A stretch of 64,000 nucleotides of DNA from Marisediminicola antarctica (lineage in GTDB: Bacteria; Actinomycetota; Actinomycetes; Actinomycetales; Microbacteriaceae). The notes beneath the pieces were generated by a model. The model was not told the DNA's origin, did not search any database, and saw nothing but the letters and a program-made list of their open reading frames with translations. Each line of letters opens with the position of its first letter. Position 1 is the stretch's first letter. Below, one piece after another: positions 16,413 to 24,837 of this stretch. A program made the translations under genes and the position numbers. The stretch covers positions 1,674,001 through 1,738,000 of the forward strand of contig NZ_CP017146.1 of assembly GCF_009930795.1 (NCBI RefSeq), written 5' to 3'.

Positions 16413-17098
16413 CCGTCTGCCGCGATCAGATAGCCGGCACCCCTGCGGGTCTGAATGATGTCTGGTTCCCCGGGCAGGCTGAGTTTCTGGCGGAGGTACC
16501 GGATGTAGGTCTGCACGACGTTGCTGAAGCCCTCATAGTTGCTGTCCCAGGCGTGATCGATGAGTTCGGTCGAGCTGATGATCGTGCCGGCGTTGCGCAT
16601 GAGGTATTCCAACACGGCGAACTCCTTCGGCGTGAGGTCGATCGTCCTTCCCGCTCGCACGGCGGTCTGGGTCGCCGGGATCAATGTCACCCCCTGAGCT
16701 ACGAGAGTGGGCGGTTGTGCCCGGGGGGAGCGCCTGAGTAGGGCGCGCACTCGCGCGAGCAGTTCGACGAGATGGAAGGGCTTGACCAGGTAGTCGTCGG
16801 CGCCGACGTCGAGACCTTGAACTTTGGATTTCATCGAGTCGAGCGCGGTGAGCATCAGGACGGGGACGTCGCTGTTGATCTCGCGGATGCGGCGACAGAC
16901 GTCCATCCCGCCGCCAGGCAATCCCGGCAGCATGAGGTCGAGGAGAACGAGGTCGTACGTGTCGATCTCGAATGCGGTGATTCCATCGGGTGCGGTGGCT
17001 GCCAAGTCGACGGCGTACCCACTTTCGGTGAGTGTGCGCCGGATGACGTCAGCGATACGGGCATCATCCTCCACCATCAGGACTTTCATCGTGCCCAC
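16409..17098 (-). CDS. OmpR-family response regulator
   Basis: 229 residues. The receiver domain (MKVLMVEDDARIADVIRRTL; phospho-acceptor Asp in LVLLDLMLPG; Lys in YLVKPF) is followed by a winged-helix DNA-binding domain (IDLTPKEFAVLEYLMRNAGT, VVQTYIRYLRQKL, RRGAGYLI). It forms an operon with the histidine kinase at 15459-16412 and probably activates the PepSY gene and its own operon. Confidence 0.94.
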   Translation of the reverse strand: MGTMKVLMVEDDARIADVIRRTLTESGYAVDLAATAPDGITAFEIDTYDLVLLDLMLPGLPGGGMDVCRRIREINSDVPVLMLTALDSMKSKVQGLDVGADDYLVKPFHLVELLARVRALLRRSPRAQPPTLVAQGVTLIPATQTAVRAGRTIDLTPKEFAVLEYLMRNAGTIISSTELIDHAWDSNYEGFSNVVQTYIRYLRQKLSLPGEPDIIQTRRGAGYLIAADG

Positions 17099-17365
17099 GC
17101 CCGCCGATCGGTCAATGGAACGCTGAGGCCATCGAGCGCCTTGTAGTGCCCCTCGGGCTGCATCATCTTCGCATCAGTCATCTCATAGTAGGTCTCGCCG
17201 TTTCTCGGCACTGCTGACGTCGCGTAAGACCCCGCATCATGCTTGCTGGTTTGGTCATGAAGAAGACGCTAATCGCACCTGTGTGAGACCACGATGAGAG
17301 GATCGACACCGCCGTCGTCGGTTTTTAGGCGAGGAGATCGGCCCGCGCATTCCCGCGGAAATGGC

Positions 17366-17560
17366 GGATGGCCAAGTATCGCTCAACTTACGAATGCCTT
17401 CGGTGAGTGGGGAGTCGGGCTCTTCACGTTTCTTGAGACCGTGTTCCCTCCGATTCCGAGTGAGGTGATCCTTCCGCTCGCCGGGCTCATCTCCCATCAG
17501 GGGTCGATGAACATTGCCCTTCTTGTCGTCACGGAGGCATCGGCCTTCACTACTCGATGA
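17366..17560 (+). pseudogene. DedA family membrane protein, 3'-truncated fragment
   Basis: Plus-strand codons encode FGEWGVGLFTFLETVFPPIP then SEVILPLAGLISHQGSMNIALLVV, the hallmark first helix and Glu/Phe-Pro-Pro-Ile-Pro re-entrant motif of DedA/SNARE-associated flippase-like proteins. After about 55 residues homology stops and the frame runs into the 3' end of the histidine kinase gene. The remaining about 140 residues of a DedA protein are missing. Confidence 0.65.
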
Positions 17561-18989
17561 CATTGTCGATGGTTCGAGCCAATCGACGGCGCGGAGCGGT
17601 CGTTACGTCGGCGCCAATTTGAGAGTGGCGTGGCAGCTCCCTCTCGAAGGGCACGCGAATTTCGACCTGAAGTCCTGAGCCGACGATATTGGTCAGTGTC
17701 ATGGTCCCACCAGCCACCCCGACGATCCCGGAGACGATCGCCAATCCGAGCCCGGAGCCACCGGAACCCCGAGCTGGGTCGGCCTGGGAGAAGCGATCCA
17801 AGGCGAAGGGAAGAAATGCTTCATCTATTCCTCCGGCATCGTCTTTGACCGAAAGGGTTGAGCTGCTTGCGTGCTGCACAAGCTCCAGGGCCACTGTGCC
17901 GTGGGGTCCCATCGCTGCCAACGAGTTATTTACGAGGTTGTTGCAGAGTCGACCGAAGTCGGCGGTACTGATGGGAAGCCGAGTGTCCGGGTCGGTGAAT
18001 GTGGAGTCGTACTCGATGCGAATATCCCGGCCTCCCAGGTGGCGCCGACCACGGTCAGCAGCATCGGCCAACTCAGCACTCAACTCCTCGAGAGTCGCCG
18101 AACCCGGTATCGTCTGCGCATCAATCCGCGAGAGCTCGAGCATGGATGTCGCGAGCGCAGCCAAACGTGCAACGGTCGCCTGGGCTGCCCTCACGTCGCC
18201 CTTCAGCTGAGAAAGCGAGGTCGCTTCCGCCTGAGCAAGTTCCAGCTGCGTCTGCAGGATCGCGATCGGGGTTCGAAGCTCATGGCTTGCGTCAGACACG
18301 ATGTGGCGCTCCCGATCTGTTGAGTCGCGCAACTGCTTGATGAGTTCGTTGAGAGTCTCTGCCAACTCGGCTATCTCGTCGCGGGCGGGCCCGACCGGAA
18401 GCAGTTCCTTTCTCGGGGACCGCACCAGAGCCTCTGCGCTGCGCCGGAGCCGCGTCACAGGGCTGAGCACTGCCCCGCCGATCCACCACGACGCGGCTCC
18501 GAAAGCGAGGTTGATAGCCGCGATACTGAGGATCAGGAGGAGGGCCACTTGATCGAGCACGGATTGCTGAACGTCATCGGGGCTGGCAGAGATAACGGCC
18601 CACGTTCCCTGCGCTGTCGCAAACGTGGTCACACGCACGAGATAGGTTGCTGAATCAACTTCAATTGTGCGTGTGCCCGGCGATGAGGCGAGTTCCGTTG
18701 CTCTTCCGCCGAGAGGGTCGGGCAGCGTGTTTACCTTGGAAACCCCGGATGGATCGACTACTGCAACTAGTTGGCTGGCTCCCGGCGGATCTAAGGCCTC
18801 GGTGGGGTCGAGAGCCAAGGCGGTGAGGTATGGCCCTTCGACGTTCTCGAGCACAGCGATCTGCCCGTCGGCGACGATGCGCTGCACTTGGCTGAAAATC
18901 AGGATGCCCGCGACAACTGAAATCAGTGCTGCGATCAGCAGGCTACCGCCGGTTATCCGGGTTCGGATACCCAGGCGCGACCAGCTCAT
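17550..18989 (-). CDS. Sensor histidine kinase with periplasmic domain and HAMP
   Basis: 479 residues. TM1 (ITGGSLLIAALISVVAGILI) and TM2 (about 150-172, VALLLILSIAAINLAFGA) bracket an extracellular sensor of about 120 residues containing FATAQGTWAVISASP. HAMP follows (LSPVTRLRRSAEALVRSP), then HisKA with SDASHELRTPIAILQ and HATPase_c with NLVNNSLAA, KDDAGGID and GSGGSGLGLAIVSG. It overlaps its response regulator by 4 bp and is third in an apparent COG4705-regulator-kinase operon. Confidence 0.93.
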   Translation of the reverse strand: MSWSRLGIRTRITGGSLLIAALISVVAGILIFSQVQRIVADGQIAVLENVEGPYLTALALDPTEALDPPGASQLVAVVDPSGVSKVNTLPDPLGGRATELASSPGTRTIEVDSATYLVRVTTFATAQGTWAVISASPDDVQQSVLDQVALLLILSIAAINLAFGAASWWIGGAVLSPVTRLRRSAEALVRSPRKELLPVGPARDEIAELAETLNELIKQLRDSTDRERHIVSDASHELRTPIAILQTQLELAQAEATSLSQLKGDVRAAQATVARLAALATSMLELSRIDAQTIPGSATLEELSAELADAADRGRRHLGGRDIRIEYDSTFTDPDTRLPISTADFGRLCNNLVNNSLAAMGPHGTVALELVQHASSSTLSVKDDAGGIDEAFLPFALDRFSQADPARGSGGSGLGLAIVSGIVGVAGGTMTLTNIVGSGLQVEIRVPFERELPRHSQIGADVTTAPRRRLARTIDNVIE

Positions 18990-19666
18990 ATTTTGTCCGC
19001 CGCCAATTGGAAGCCGATTCCGCGGGAGTTCACGATCCTGAGCGGCGCACCGACTGTGTCGAGTTTCTTGCGCACGTAGCTCACGTATTGGTCAAGAATA
19101 TTTGCATTGATATGCGCTGAGGAGCCCCACAACGACTCGAGCATTTCTGTCCGAGGCAGAACTCGACCCATGTTCTCGGCGAGGAGCCTGAGAAGATCGA
19201 ACTCGGTGCGACTCAGTCGCAGTTCTTTGCCATCGCAGGTGATCTCATGTCGCGTCATGTCGATGCGCACGCCACCGATGTCGATTCGAGTGGCACCGAT
19301 CGCGTCACGGCGTCGTAGCGCCCTGAGCCTTGCGGCGAGTTCCGCAAACATGAAGGGTTTAGTCAGGTAGTCGTCTGCGCCGGCGTCAAGTCCCCGGACC
19401 CGATCGTCGACCGCGTCTCTGGCGGTCAATAGAAGAATGGCGATCCCGTGGGTCTGCTCGCGCAGGCGCCTGCAGAGCTCGAATCCCGACATTCCGGGGA
19501 GCATGACGTCGAGGATGGCGAGGTCGTACGAGGTGTCCTTGCTGAGCGTGATCGCGTCGATACCGTTGTCGGCAATGTCGACCGCGTAACCTTCCGCGTG
19601 CAACCCGCGGGACAGGAGAGCCGCCATGAGTGGCTCGTCCTCTACAACGAGTATGCGCAAGGGCAC
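18986..19666 (-). CDS. OmpR-family response regulator
   Basis: 226 residues. Receiver: LRILVVEDEPLMAALLSRGL, phospho-acceptor in LAILDVMLPGMSG, switch Lys in YLTKPFMF. DNA-binding winged helix: LRLSRTEFDLLRLLAENMGR, ANILDQYVSYVRKKLD, NSRGIGFQL. It begins 39 bp after the COG4705 gene on the same strand. Together with the kinase this forms the second two-component system within 3 kb. Confidence 0.94.
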   Translation of the reverse strand: MPLRILVVEDEPLMAALLSRGLHAEGYAVDIADNGIDAITLSKDTSYDLAILDVMLPGMSGFELCRRLREQTHGIAILLLTARDAVDDRVRGLDAGADDYLTKPFMFAELAARLRALRRRDAIGATRIDIGGVRIDMTRHEITCDGKELRLSRTEFDLLRLLAENMGRVLPRTEMLESLWGSSAHINANILDQYVSYVRKKLDTVGAPLRIVNSRGIGFQLAADKI

Positions 19667-19705
19667 GCTGTCCGCCTTCCTTCGTCGGTGTGCTGAATCC
19701 TACGG

Positions 19706-20518
19706 CTACGCGGCGACCGGGATCAGCTCGCTCTGGGTCACCGCATCCCGACGCTGACGGCCGACCTTGATGCCGAGGTACGTCGCAATGCCGATGATGA
19801 TGCCGAGGAAAAGGATGCTGGTGACCGTCGTGCCCAGCCCCAGTCCGCCGTCGGCGGGAGCCTGAGAGAGAAGGTCACCCATCGATGCTCCGAGCGGGCG
19901 AGTGAGGATGTACCCGGCCCAGAAGCAGAAGACTACGTTGATCTGGAAGGCGAACCGGGCGATTGCGATGATTCCAATAAGTGAGGCGAAGAGGATCGTC
20001 CCGACCAGGTAGCCCAGACCGAACCCTTCCGTGATGAGGTCCCCTGCCGCGGTTCCCAGCGCAAAAGTGAAGAGAATTGCGATCCAGTAGAACGCCTCAC
20101 GTCGACGAGTGAAGATCGTGTGGATCGAAAGTGTGCGTTCGCGGGCAAACCAGATACCGAACGTGACGGCCAGGAGGACGGAGAAGGCGACGGTGCTGAG
20201 CCAGAGGGGAACTCCGAACACGTCGGTCAAGTTGTCGGTGAGGAGGGTGCCGACAATGCTGATGAGCACGACCACGGTCCAGTAGACGCCGGATGTGTAC
20301 CTTTTGGTGGCGAATTGAGCGACAAGTGCGGTGACGAGCAGTGCCGTCATCACCCACGAGGTGATGGTGAGGCCGAGGCCCAGGGTCGAATTGAGGTAGT
20401 CGGCGGCAGTTTCACCGGAGGTCGTCGACAGGATCTTGATCACCCAGAACGCAAAGGTGATCTCGGGCACCCTGTTGAACAGGATCGTGCGGACATGGTC
20501 AGGAAGTGTATTGGTCAT
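19706..20518 (-). CDS. COG4705-type multi-spanning membrane protein
   Basis: 270 residues and about seven to eight hydrophobic helices with repeated internal symmetry (VPEITFAFWVIKILSTTSGE then TAADYLNSTLGLG; later FYWIAILFTFALGTAAGDL; and CFWAGYILTRPLGASMGDLL). The recurrent FWxxKxLxTxxGExxxDxL pattern is diagnostic of this uncharacterised membrane family, often annotated as a membrane-anchored protein. It probably transports or senses a small solute. Being first in an operon with a two-component system, it may act as an accessory sensor or as the main target. Confidence 0.85.
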   Translation of the reverse strand: MTNTLPDHVRTILFNRVPEITFAFWVIKILSTTSGETAADYLNSTLGLGLTITSWVMTALLVTALVAQFATKRYTSGVYWTVVVLISIVGTLLTDNLTDVFGVPLWLSTVAFSVLLAVTFGIWFARERTLSIHTIFTRRREAFYWIAILFTFALGTAAGDLITEGFGLGYLVGTILFASLIGIIAIARFAFQINVVFCFWAGYILTRPLGASMGDLLSQAPADGGLGLGTTVTSILFLGIIIGIATYLGIKVGRQRRDAVTQSELIPVAA

Positions 20519-20741
20519 GACGACAGGCTCGCGGTGCCAGCTTGCTCATTGCCGGGAAAACTGGGGCCCGAGAGTGAGGGTTTTTTCAGGGAGTTGACTG
20601 TGGGCCAGCTCGCGATACGGGCCGGCCCGCTGCCCTACCTAGTCCTCGGTGCCATCTCCGACAGATAGGACGTCGACGTCGTGCCTCGGGCACTCATCGC
20701 CCGACGATTCGCCGTCATGAGTCAGCGGTCAGATGCGCCAC

Positions 20742-20785
20742 CCCGCCAGTTCTCGTTCGATGGCCACCGAACGAGAACTGGCGGG
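20742..20785. terminator. Strong hairpin between ferritin-like and COG4705 genes
   Basis: Perfect 18-bp inverted repeat (CCCGCCAGTTCTCGTTCG and its complement) with an 8-nt loop, located just past the stop of the ferritin-like gene. There is no T run on either strand, so it may terminate weakly, act with a protein, or protect the 3' end. The rest of 20519-20798 holds no gene. Confidence 0.6.
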
Positions 20786-20798
20786 TAGGTTCGGGCGG

Positions 20799-21839
20799 CT
20801 AATCGCTGTGGTGAATGCTGCCGTTCACCCCGTTCGGGAAGAATCCGCCAGCCTCGACGCTATCGGGGTTGAGATAGACCACGTTGAGCACCTGGCCGGT
20901 AGTGCGGCTGAAGGCGAGCCCGTTGGCATCCGTCGGTACCAGGTTGGCCACTGCTGCGGTGCCGATGCCCTGATCAAGGTCAGTGGCGCCGTCCAGACTG
21001 TCCCGAGCATCAGAGATCTTCTGCACGCTTGAGTACAGCGCCGGTGTCGCGACTCCCTGCGCGTACAGCGTGGTGCGGATGATGCCAGCGTGGTAGGCCT
21101 CCACCGCAAGAAGCCCTGCCGCGGCATCCAGGAAGGTCTTGTTCCTGATGAAGCCTGCAGCTCCCTTGTATGCCGTGACTCCGACGTCTTCGAAGATGAA
21201 CGCGGCAAGAAGGAAGTTGATCTCGTTGGCGTAGGGATCGAAGACTTCGCCCGGTTGGATCAGCCCGGCGGCCGTCGCTGCCGCACTGAAGCTTGCGTCC
21301 AACGAAATCGAGGGACGAGAAACGGCTGCGCCTCCAAGAGCGCTTCGAAGGAAGGCGACGTGTGCCTTTTCGTCGGCGGCGATTTCTTCCGCGTACTTCC
21401 TGATCAACGGGGTCTGGAATTGCACCGCCCGGCCACCCGATACCGGGCCACGCTTGCCCTTTCCGGTGGTCATCCCATCCGCGAGACCAACGCCGGTCAC
21501 CGCGCGAAGATAAAACTCCGCCTCGAGGTACTCGAGGTTGAGGGCGAAGTTGAGTATTGACGCATCGCTGGGAGCTTTCGACCCGTTGCCCTGTCCTTCT
21601 GATTCGTGGCCGGGGTGATCGGACTCGTCGCCCGGGTGTTCCGACTCGTGGCCCGGGTGCTCATGGTCACCCTCGCCATTCCACTTGCCGCGGCCGGAGG
21701 CTAATGCGGGCTCAGCAACCAACATCGCGGCAGCGGATCCCATGGCCCCAATACCCGCCATTGCAAGGAGCCGTCGGCGATCCACCTTCGTTTCGGCGCT
21801 TCGGGTGATGGCATCCTCAATGAACTTTTTCTCGAACAT
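20799..21839 (-). CDS. Tat-exported ferritin-like protein (desiccation-related type)
   Basis: 346 residues from ATG 21839. A twin-arginine-like signal (KVDRRRLLAMAGIGAMGSAA, cleavage after EPALA) is followed by a His/Glu repeat region with three imperfect units (HPGHESE, HPGDESD, HPGHESE). The Ferritin_2 four-helix domain follows: ILNFALNLEYLEAEFYLRAV, RKYAEEIAADEKAHVAFLRS, FLLAAFIFEDVGVTAYKGAA and LLAVEAYHAGIIRTTLY, with the paired Glu and Glu-x-x-His ligands of a di-metal site. It is extracytoplasmic. The His-rich segment could bind metals. The family relates to plant PCC13-62 stress proteins. Confidence 0.88.
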   Translation of the reverse strand: MFEKKFIEDAITRSAETKVDRRRLLAMAGIGAMGSAAAMLVAEPALASGRGKWNGEGDHEHPGHESEHPGDESDHPGHESEGQGNGSKAPSDASILNFALNLEYLEAEFYLRAVTGVGLADGMTTGKGKRGPVSGGRAVQFQTPLIRKYAEEIAADEKAHVAFLRSALGGAAVSRPSISLDASFSAAATAAGLIQPGEVFDPYANEINFLLAAFIFEDVGVTAYKGAAGFIRNKTFLDAAAGLLAVEAYHAGIIRTTLYAQGVATPALYSSVQKISDARDSLDGATDLDQGIGTAAVANLVPTDANGLAFSRTTGQVLNVVYLNPDSVEAGGFFPNGVNGSIHHSD

Positions 21840-22253
21840 TCTTTCGTTCCAATCATTCTTCAGCGAATGACGGGGATAGATCACGGTTCGATGATCCTCG
21901 TCGCGGTGGAGGGACCACCGAATTCAGACGCTACCCCCGAACGGGGGGTGGATGGAAGATAGTCGCAAAAAGAGGGCGTGACCTGAGGCTGAATCGCGAT
22001 GGATTTCCCTCTCAGGGTGGAAACATGGGCTGCTCCACGCCATTCGCGCGTGTTGGCAGCATCGACAACGACAAGGCGAGGCGGAAAGTCATGGATGGCG
22101 CGGCAGCCCACGGGACTGCCTTTCGCAATTGACAGCTGGATCGAAATCGCCCCTGCTACGGTCGAACACGAGCGAAATAACTGCACATCACAGAATTCTG
22201 CACAACGTCAACCTTCATGTGGATGACACCGGCGGTCCGGCCGTGCTGTCGTT

Positions 22254-23003
22254 TTGATTCACGCCTGGCCCCTCTCGGGTGAGGCCTGGAGCGAACAGAT
22301 TCCGGTACTGACCGCAGCAGGCTCCTGCGTGATTAGCTACAATCGCCGCGGCTTCGGCCGCAGCGACAAGCCGAAGGGCGGCTACGACTACGACACGCTC
22401 GCCGAGGATCTGCAGGCGATTCTGGAGACGCTCAACGTCACTGACGCCACCTTCGTTGGCTTCTCGATGGGTGGAGGTGAAGTTGCCCGATACGTCAGCA
22501 GGTTCGGTGGGGAGCGCGTGCACAGCGTGGTCTTCGCGTCGGCAGTTCCCCCGGATATGGCAAAGGGGCCGGACAACCCTGACGGCCCCCTTACCGAAGA
22601 GGAGGCAGGCGAGATGACGAAGGGTCTCGATGCCGACCCCGATGCGTTTTACGACGACTTCACGACACAGTTCTTCACCGCGCACGGCGAGATGACCGTG
22701 ACCGAGGCACAACGACAGGACGCCCTGCGGCTGGCGAAGCAGGCAGACAAACGTGCCGCACTCGAGACAATGGCAGCGTTCGGCTCGACCGACTTCAGGA
22801 ATGGCCTCCCGAAGCTCACCGTTGCCACGCTCGTCATCCACGGTGACTCCGACGGCATCGTGACGTTCGAGGGCTCGGGCGCCCGCATCCACGCAACCAT
22901 TGCGGGCAGCGACCTGCAGGTGATAGCTGGCGGCCCCCACGGCATGAACGTGAGTCACGCAGACGAGTTCAACAGGGCGCTGCTGGCGTTCCTCGACAAG
23001 TAG
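22254..23003 (+). CDS. Alpha/beta hydrolase (haloperoxidase-like), 5' end disrupted
   Basis: From TTG 22254 the frame gives IHAWPLSGEAWSEQI, the nucleophile elbow GFSMGGGEVARY (Ser), the acid strand LVIHGDSDGIV (Asp) and the catalytic His in GGPHGMNVSHADEF, the full triad of a cofactor-free haloperoxidase/esterase. The first strand, VNLHVDDTGG, is one frame away at 22207-22236, so a single-base indel near 22231-22236 separates the first about 15 residues, and no good start is visible further left. The enzyme may be inactive or start at TTG. The substrate is unknown. The upstream stretch 21885-22206 shows no gene. Confidence 0.7.
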   Translation: MIHAWPLSGEAWSEQIPVLTAAGSCVISYNRRGFGRSDKPKGGYDYDTLAEDLQAILETLNVTDATFVGFSMGGGEVARYVSRFGGERVHSVVFASAVPPDMAKGPDNPDGPLTEEEAGEMTKGLDADPDAFYDDFTTQFFTAHGEMTVTEAQRQDALRLAKQADKRAALETMAAFGSTDFRNGLPKLTVATLVIHGDSDGIVTFEGSGARIHATIAGSDLQVIAGGPHGMNVSHADEFNRALLAFLDK

Positions 23004-23077
23004 CCACATCGAGCGGCCACTCGTCACGTCAGGCGTCCAATTCGCATCGCGGAAGTCTTTGACGACGGCAGACTGAC

Positions 23078-23298
23078 CTACGGCCGTTCGCTCGCCGCCG
23101 CTACGGAGGCTCTGCGGCGGCTTATCGCCTCCCCGGATGCGGTGGCGACGGCGCGACCACCGGATGCTGCGCGACTGGGCGTGACCGGGGCATCCGTCCA
23201 TCTCTGTCTCTATCGTGACAGCCTGGTCAGCTACCGCAACGGCGGCGACTCTGTTGGCGTGCGCTCTGTCGCCGCGGACCTTCGGTACGTCGTCAGTT
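23078..23298 (+). pseudogene. Truncated duplicate of the DUF4255 gene start
   Basis: 221 bp aligned without gaps to 11335-11555 with roughly 15 substitutions. It encodes YGRSLAAATEALRRLIASPD, then ASVHLCLYRDSLVSYRNGG and VAADLRYVVSY, and then diverges at 23299. There is no start codon and the frame ends soon after. Several changes alter residues (Asn to His, Phe to Cys), so it is a decaying partial copy. Confidence 0.75.
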
Positions 23299-23461
23299 AC
23301 TTTTGTGCTGGAGAGTTGCTGAGGGCCTGCCCGCCCGCCTCCGCATCGAGTCGAGAGAAGATCTTGCTGACGTTGGCGACCGCAGCGTTTTTCGGAACGC
23401 CTTCGGGCGGCGTCAGGTAGTCGGGATCGGCGTCGATGACCACGTGTCGTGCGTCGTCGGC
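23297..23461 (-). pseudogene. Unidentified 3' gene fragment
   Basis: Minus-strand codons 23461-23297 read smoothly (DDARHVVIDADPDYLTPPEG, NAAVANVSKIFSRLDAEAGG) to TAA and have a good codon pattern. Upstream the same frame hits TGA and TAG within 20 codons (QFGDP, then STEVDQSEWIAL). I do not recognise the family. It is probably the tail of a decayed gene lying against the truncated DUF4255 copy. 23462-23685 holds nothing else I can support. Confidence 0.35.
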
Positions 23462-23685
23462 TCAGAGCGCGATCCATTCGGACTGATCAACCTCGGTGCT
23501 GGCCTAGGGGTCACCGAACTGTAGCTTGCCCAGCGCACGACTACGGTCATCGGCATCCGTCATCTCGTCCATACCTGTTCATGTCAGTTGTGGGCCCAAA
23601 CGTGACAAAGTCGTTCACCGCAGCCGAGGTGCGGGGTCGCTGACCGTGAAGATGGTGTGGTGTCCGGGCCCCGCGGAATCGCCGA

Positions 23686-24366
23686 TCAGCGGCGACGCGC
23701 GAATTTGAGGTCGATGTACGGGAGGTGTTCGCGGGAAATCACTGCGGTCAGTGTCCCGCCGTTGGCGAGCTTCGCACCAATGGCGTAGACGAAGGGATCG
23801 GTGTCGATCTCCGCACCCATGACAGTCTCCCCACCGATGGCAACGTGGATACCCTGCCTGACGGTCCGCGTCGAGGTGAGTGCGGGCGAGTCCCAGTCGC
23901 CCAGGCCGAGTCCGAGTTCCTCTCGAAACTGGTTCATCAGGATGTAGTTCGCGTGCTGGGCGAGGAGGTGATCGAGCGTGGTGTACTCGGATTCTTCGCG
24001 ATGCCAGGTCGTCTGAACTGCGTCCCACAGGAGCGGGTACCGCATGCGTTCGACTTGTTCGAGGAGCCATTCCGGGCGGGGCCAGTGAGGGACCTGCTCG
24101 ATCGAGCGACGGGTCTCGTCGTCGAGATCAGCGAGGTTCACCGGGTCGGACCTGTCTTCGGGGTTGCGCCACAATGTCGCGGACACGCTCGCTGTCATGA
24201 CGGAGAAGCCGGCGCGGTCAGTGCCGTAGTTGACACCGATGTCCGTGATCTCCAATGAGCGCTGAGCAGCAAACTCGATCACGGGGATCGGCATCGCCGT
24301 CAGCATCTCCGCGCACTCCACGCGAGGGTCGGGCGCGTCTTCGGGGAGGACTCCAGCGAACTGCAT
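23686..24366 (-). CDS. Hypothetical protein
   Basis: 226 residues from ATG 24366. Not recognised. It is a soluble protein with an acidic N-terminal region (EDAPDPRVECAEML), a central Trp/Arg-containing segment (PHWPRPEWLLEQVERMRYPLLWD) and a beta-rich C-terminus (VRQGIHVAIGGETVMGAEID, LANGGTLTAVISREHLPYID). Strong codon bias supports coding. A related tail occurs at 12984-13113. It diverges from the PadR gene at 24484. Confidence 0.65.
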   Translation of the reverse strand: MQFAGVLPEDAPDPRVECAEMLTAMPIPVIEFAAQRSLEITDIGVNYGTDRAGFSVMTASVSATLWRNPEDRSDPVNLADLDDETRRSIEQVPHWPRPEWLLEQVERMRYPLLWDAVQTTWHREESEYTTLDHLLAQHANYILMNQFREELGLGLGDWDSPALTSTRTVRQGIHVAIGGETVMGAEIDTDPFVYAIGAKLANGGTLTAVISREHLPYIDLKFARRR

Positions 24367-24452
24367 CTGCCTATCGTGATGTGTTCCGCAACAGCGGACA
24401 AGACCCCGAGGTCGAATCGTAGCCAAATCAAATGAAGTAGCTACACGCTGCA

Positions 24453-24473
24453 ATATTCCATTACATAGAATAT
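24453..24473. promoter_or_regulatory. Candidate PadR operator
   Basis: Inverted repeat ATATTC-N9-GAATAT just upstream of the PadR coding region, overlapping the first possible ATG (24472). It is AT-rich against the GC-rich background, as expected of a promoter/operator. Likely autoregulation. Confidence 0.45.
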
Positions 24474-24483
24474 GCTTGTTTGC

Positions 24484-24837
24484 ATGGCCTCCGTTGTGAC
24501 TCAAACTTCGTTCTGGATTCTCACCGCTTTGGCTTCGGGCAGGCGTCACGGGTACGAGATTTTGCAGGAGACCGCTGACGCGTCTCAGGGTCGTGTGTCG
24601 TTGAAGGTGGCAACCCTGTACGCGGCGCTCGACCGGCTCGAAGCGGACGGCTTGATTCGCCCGGACGGCGAGGAGATTGTTGCTGGTCGCGCCCGGCGCT
24701 ATTTCGTGATCACTGATGACGGGGTCACGCGGTTGTCAGCGGAGGTGGAGCTGATGGAGAGGTCGACGCGAGCTGCGCGAGCGCAGCTCGCGATTCACAA
24801 GTTCGCTTTGGTGCCGGATGCTGGTGCCGCGTGGTGA
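24484..24837 (+). CDS. PadR family transcriptional regulator
   Basis: 117 residues from ATG 24484 (an in-frame ATG at 24472 lies inside the dyad). Winged helix typical of PadR: TQTSFWILTALASGRRHGYE, VSLKVATLYAALDRLEADGL, RRYFVITDDGVTRLSAEVE. PadR regulators control nearby membrane protein genes, and here the stop overlaps the GTG start of a membrane protein by 4 bp, the usual PadR plus membrane-partner arrangement. The ligand is unknown. Confidence 0.9.
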   Translation: MASVVTQTSFWILTALASGRRHGYEILQETADASQGRVSLKVATLYAALDRLEADGLIRPDGEEIVAGRARRYFVITDDGVTRLSAEVELMERSTRAARAQLAIHKFALVPDAGAAW

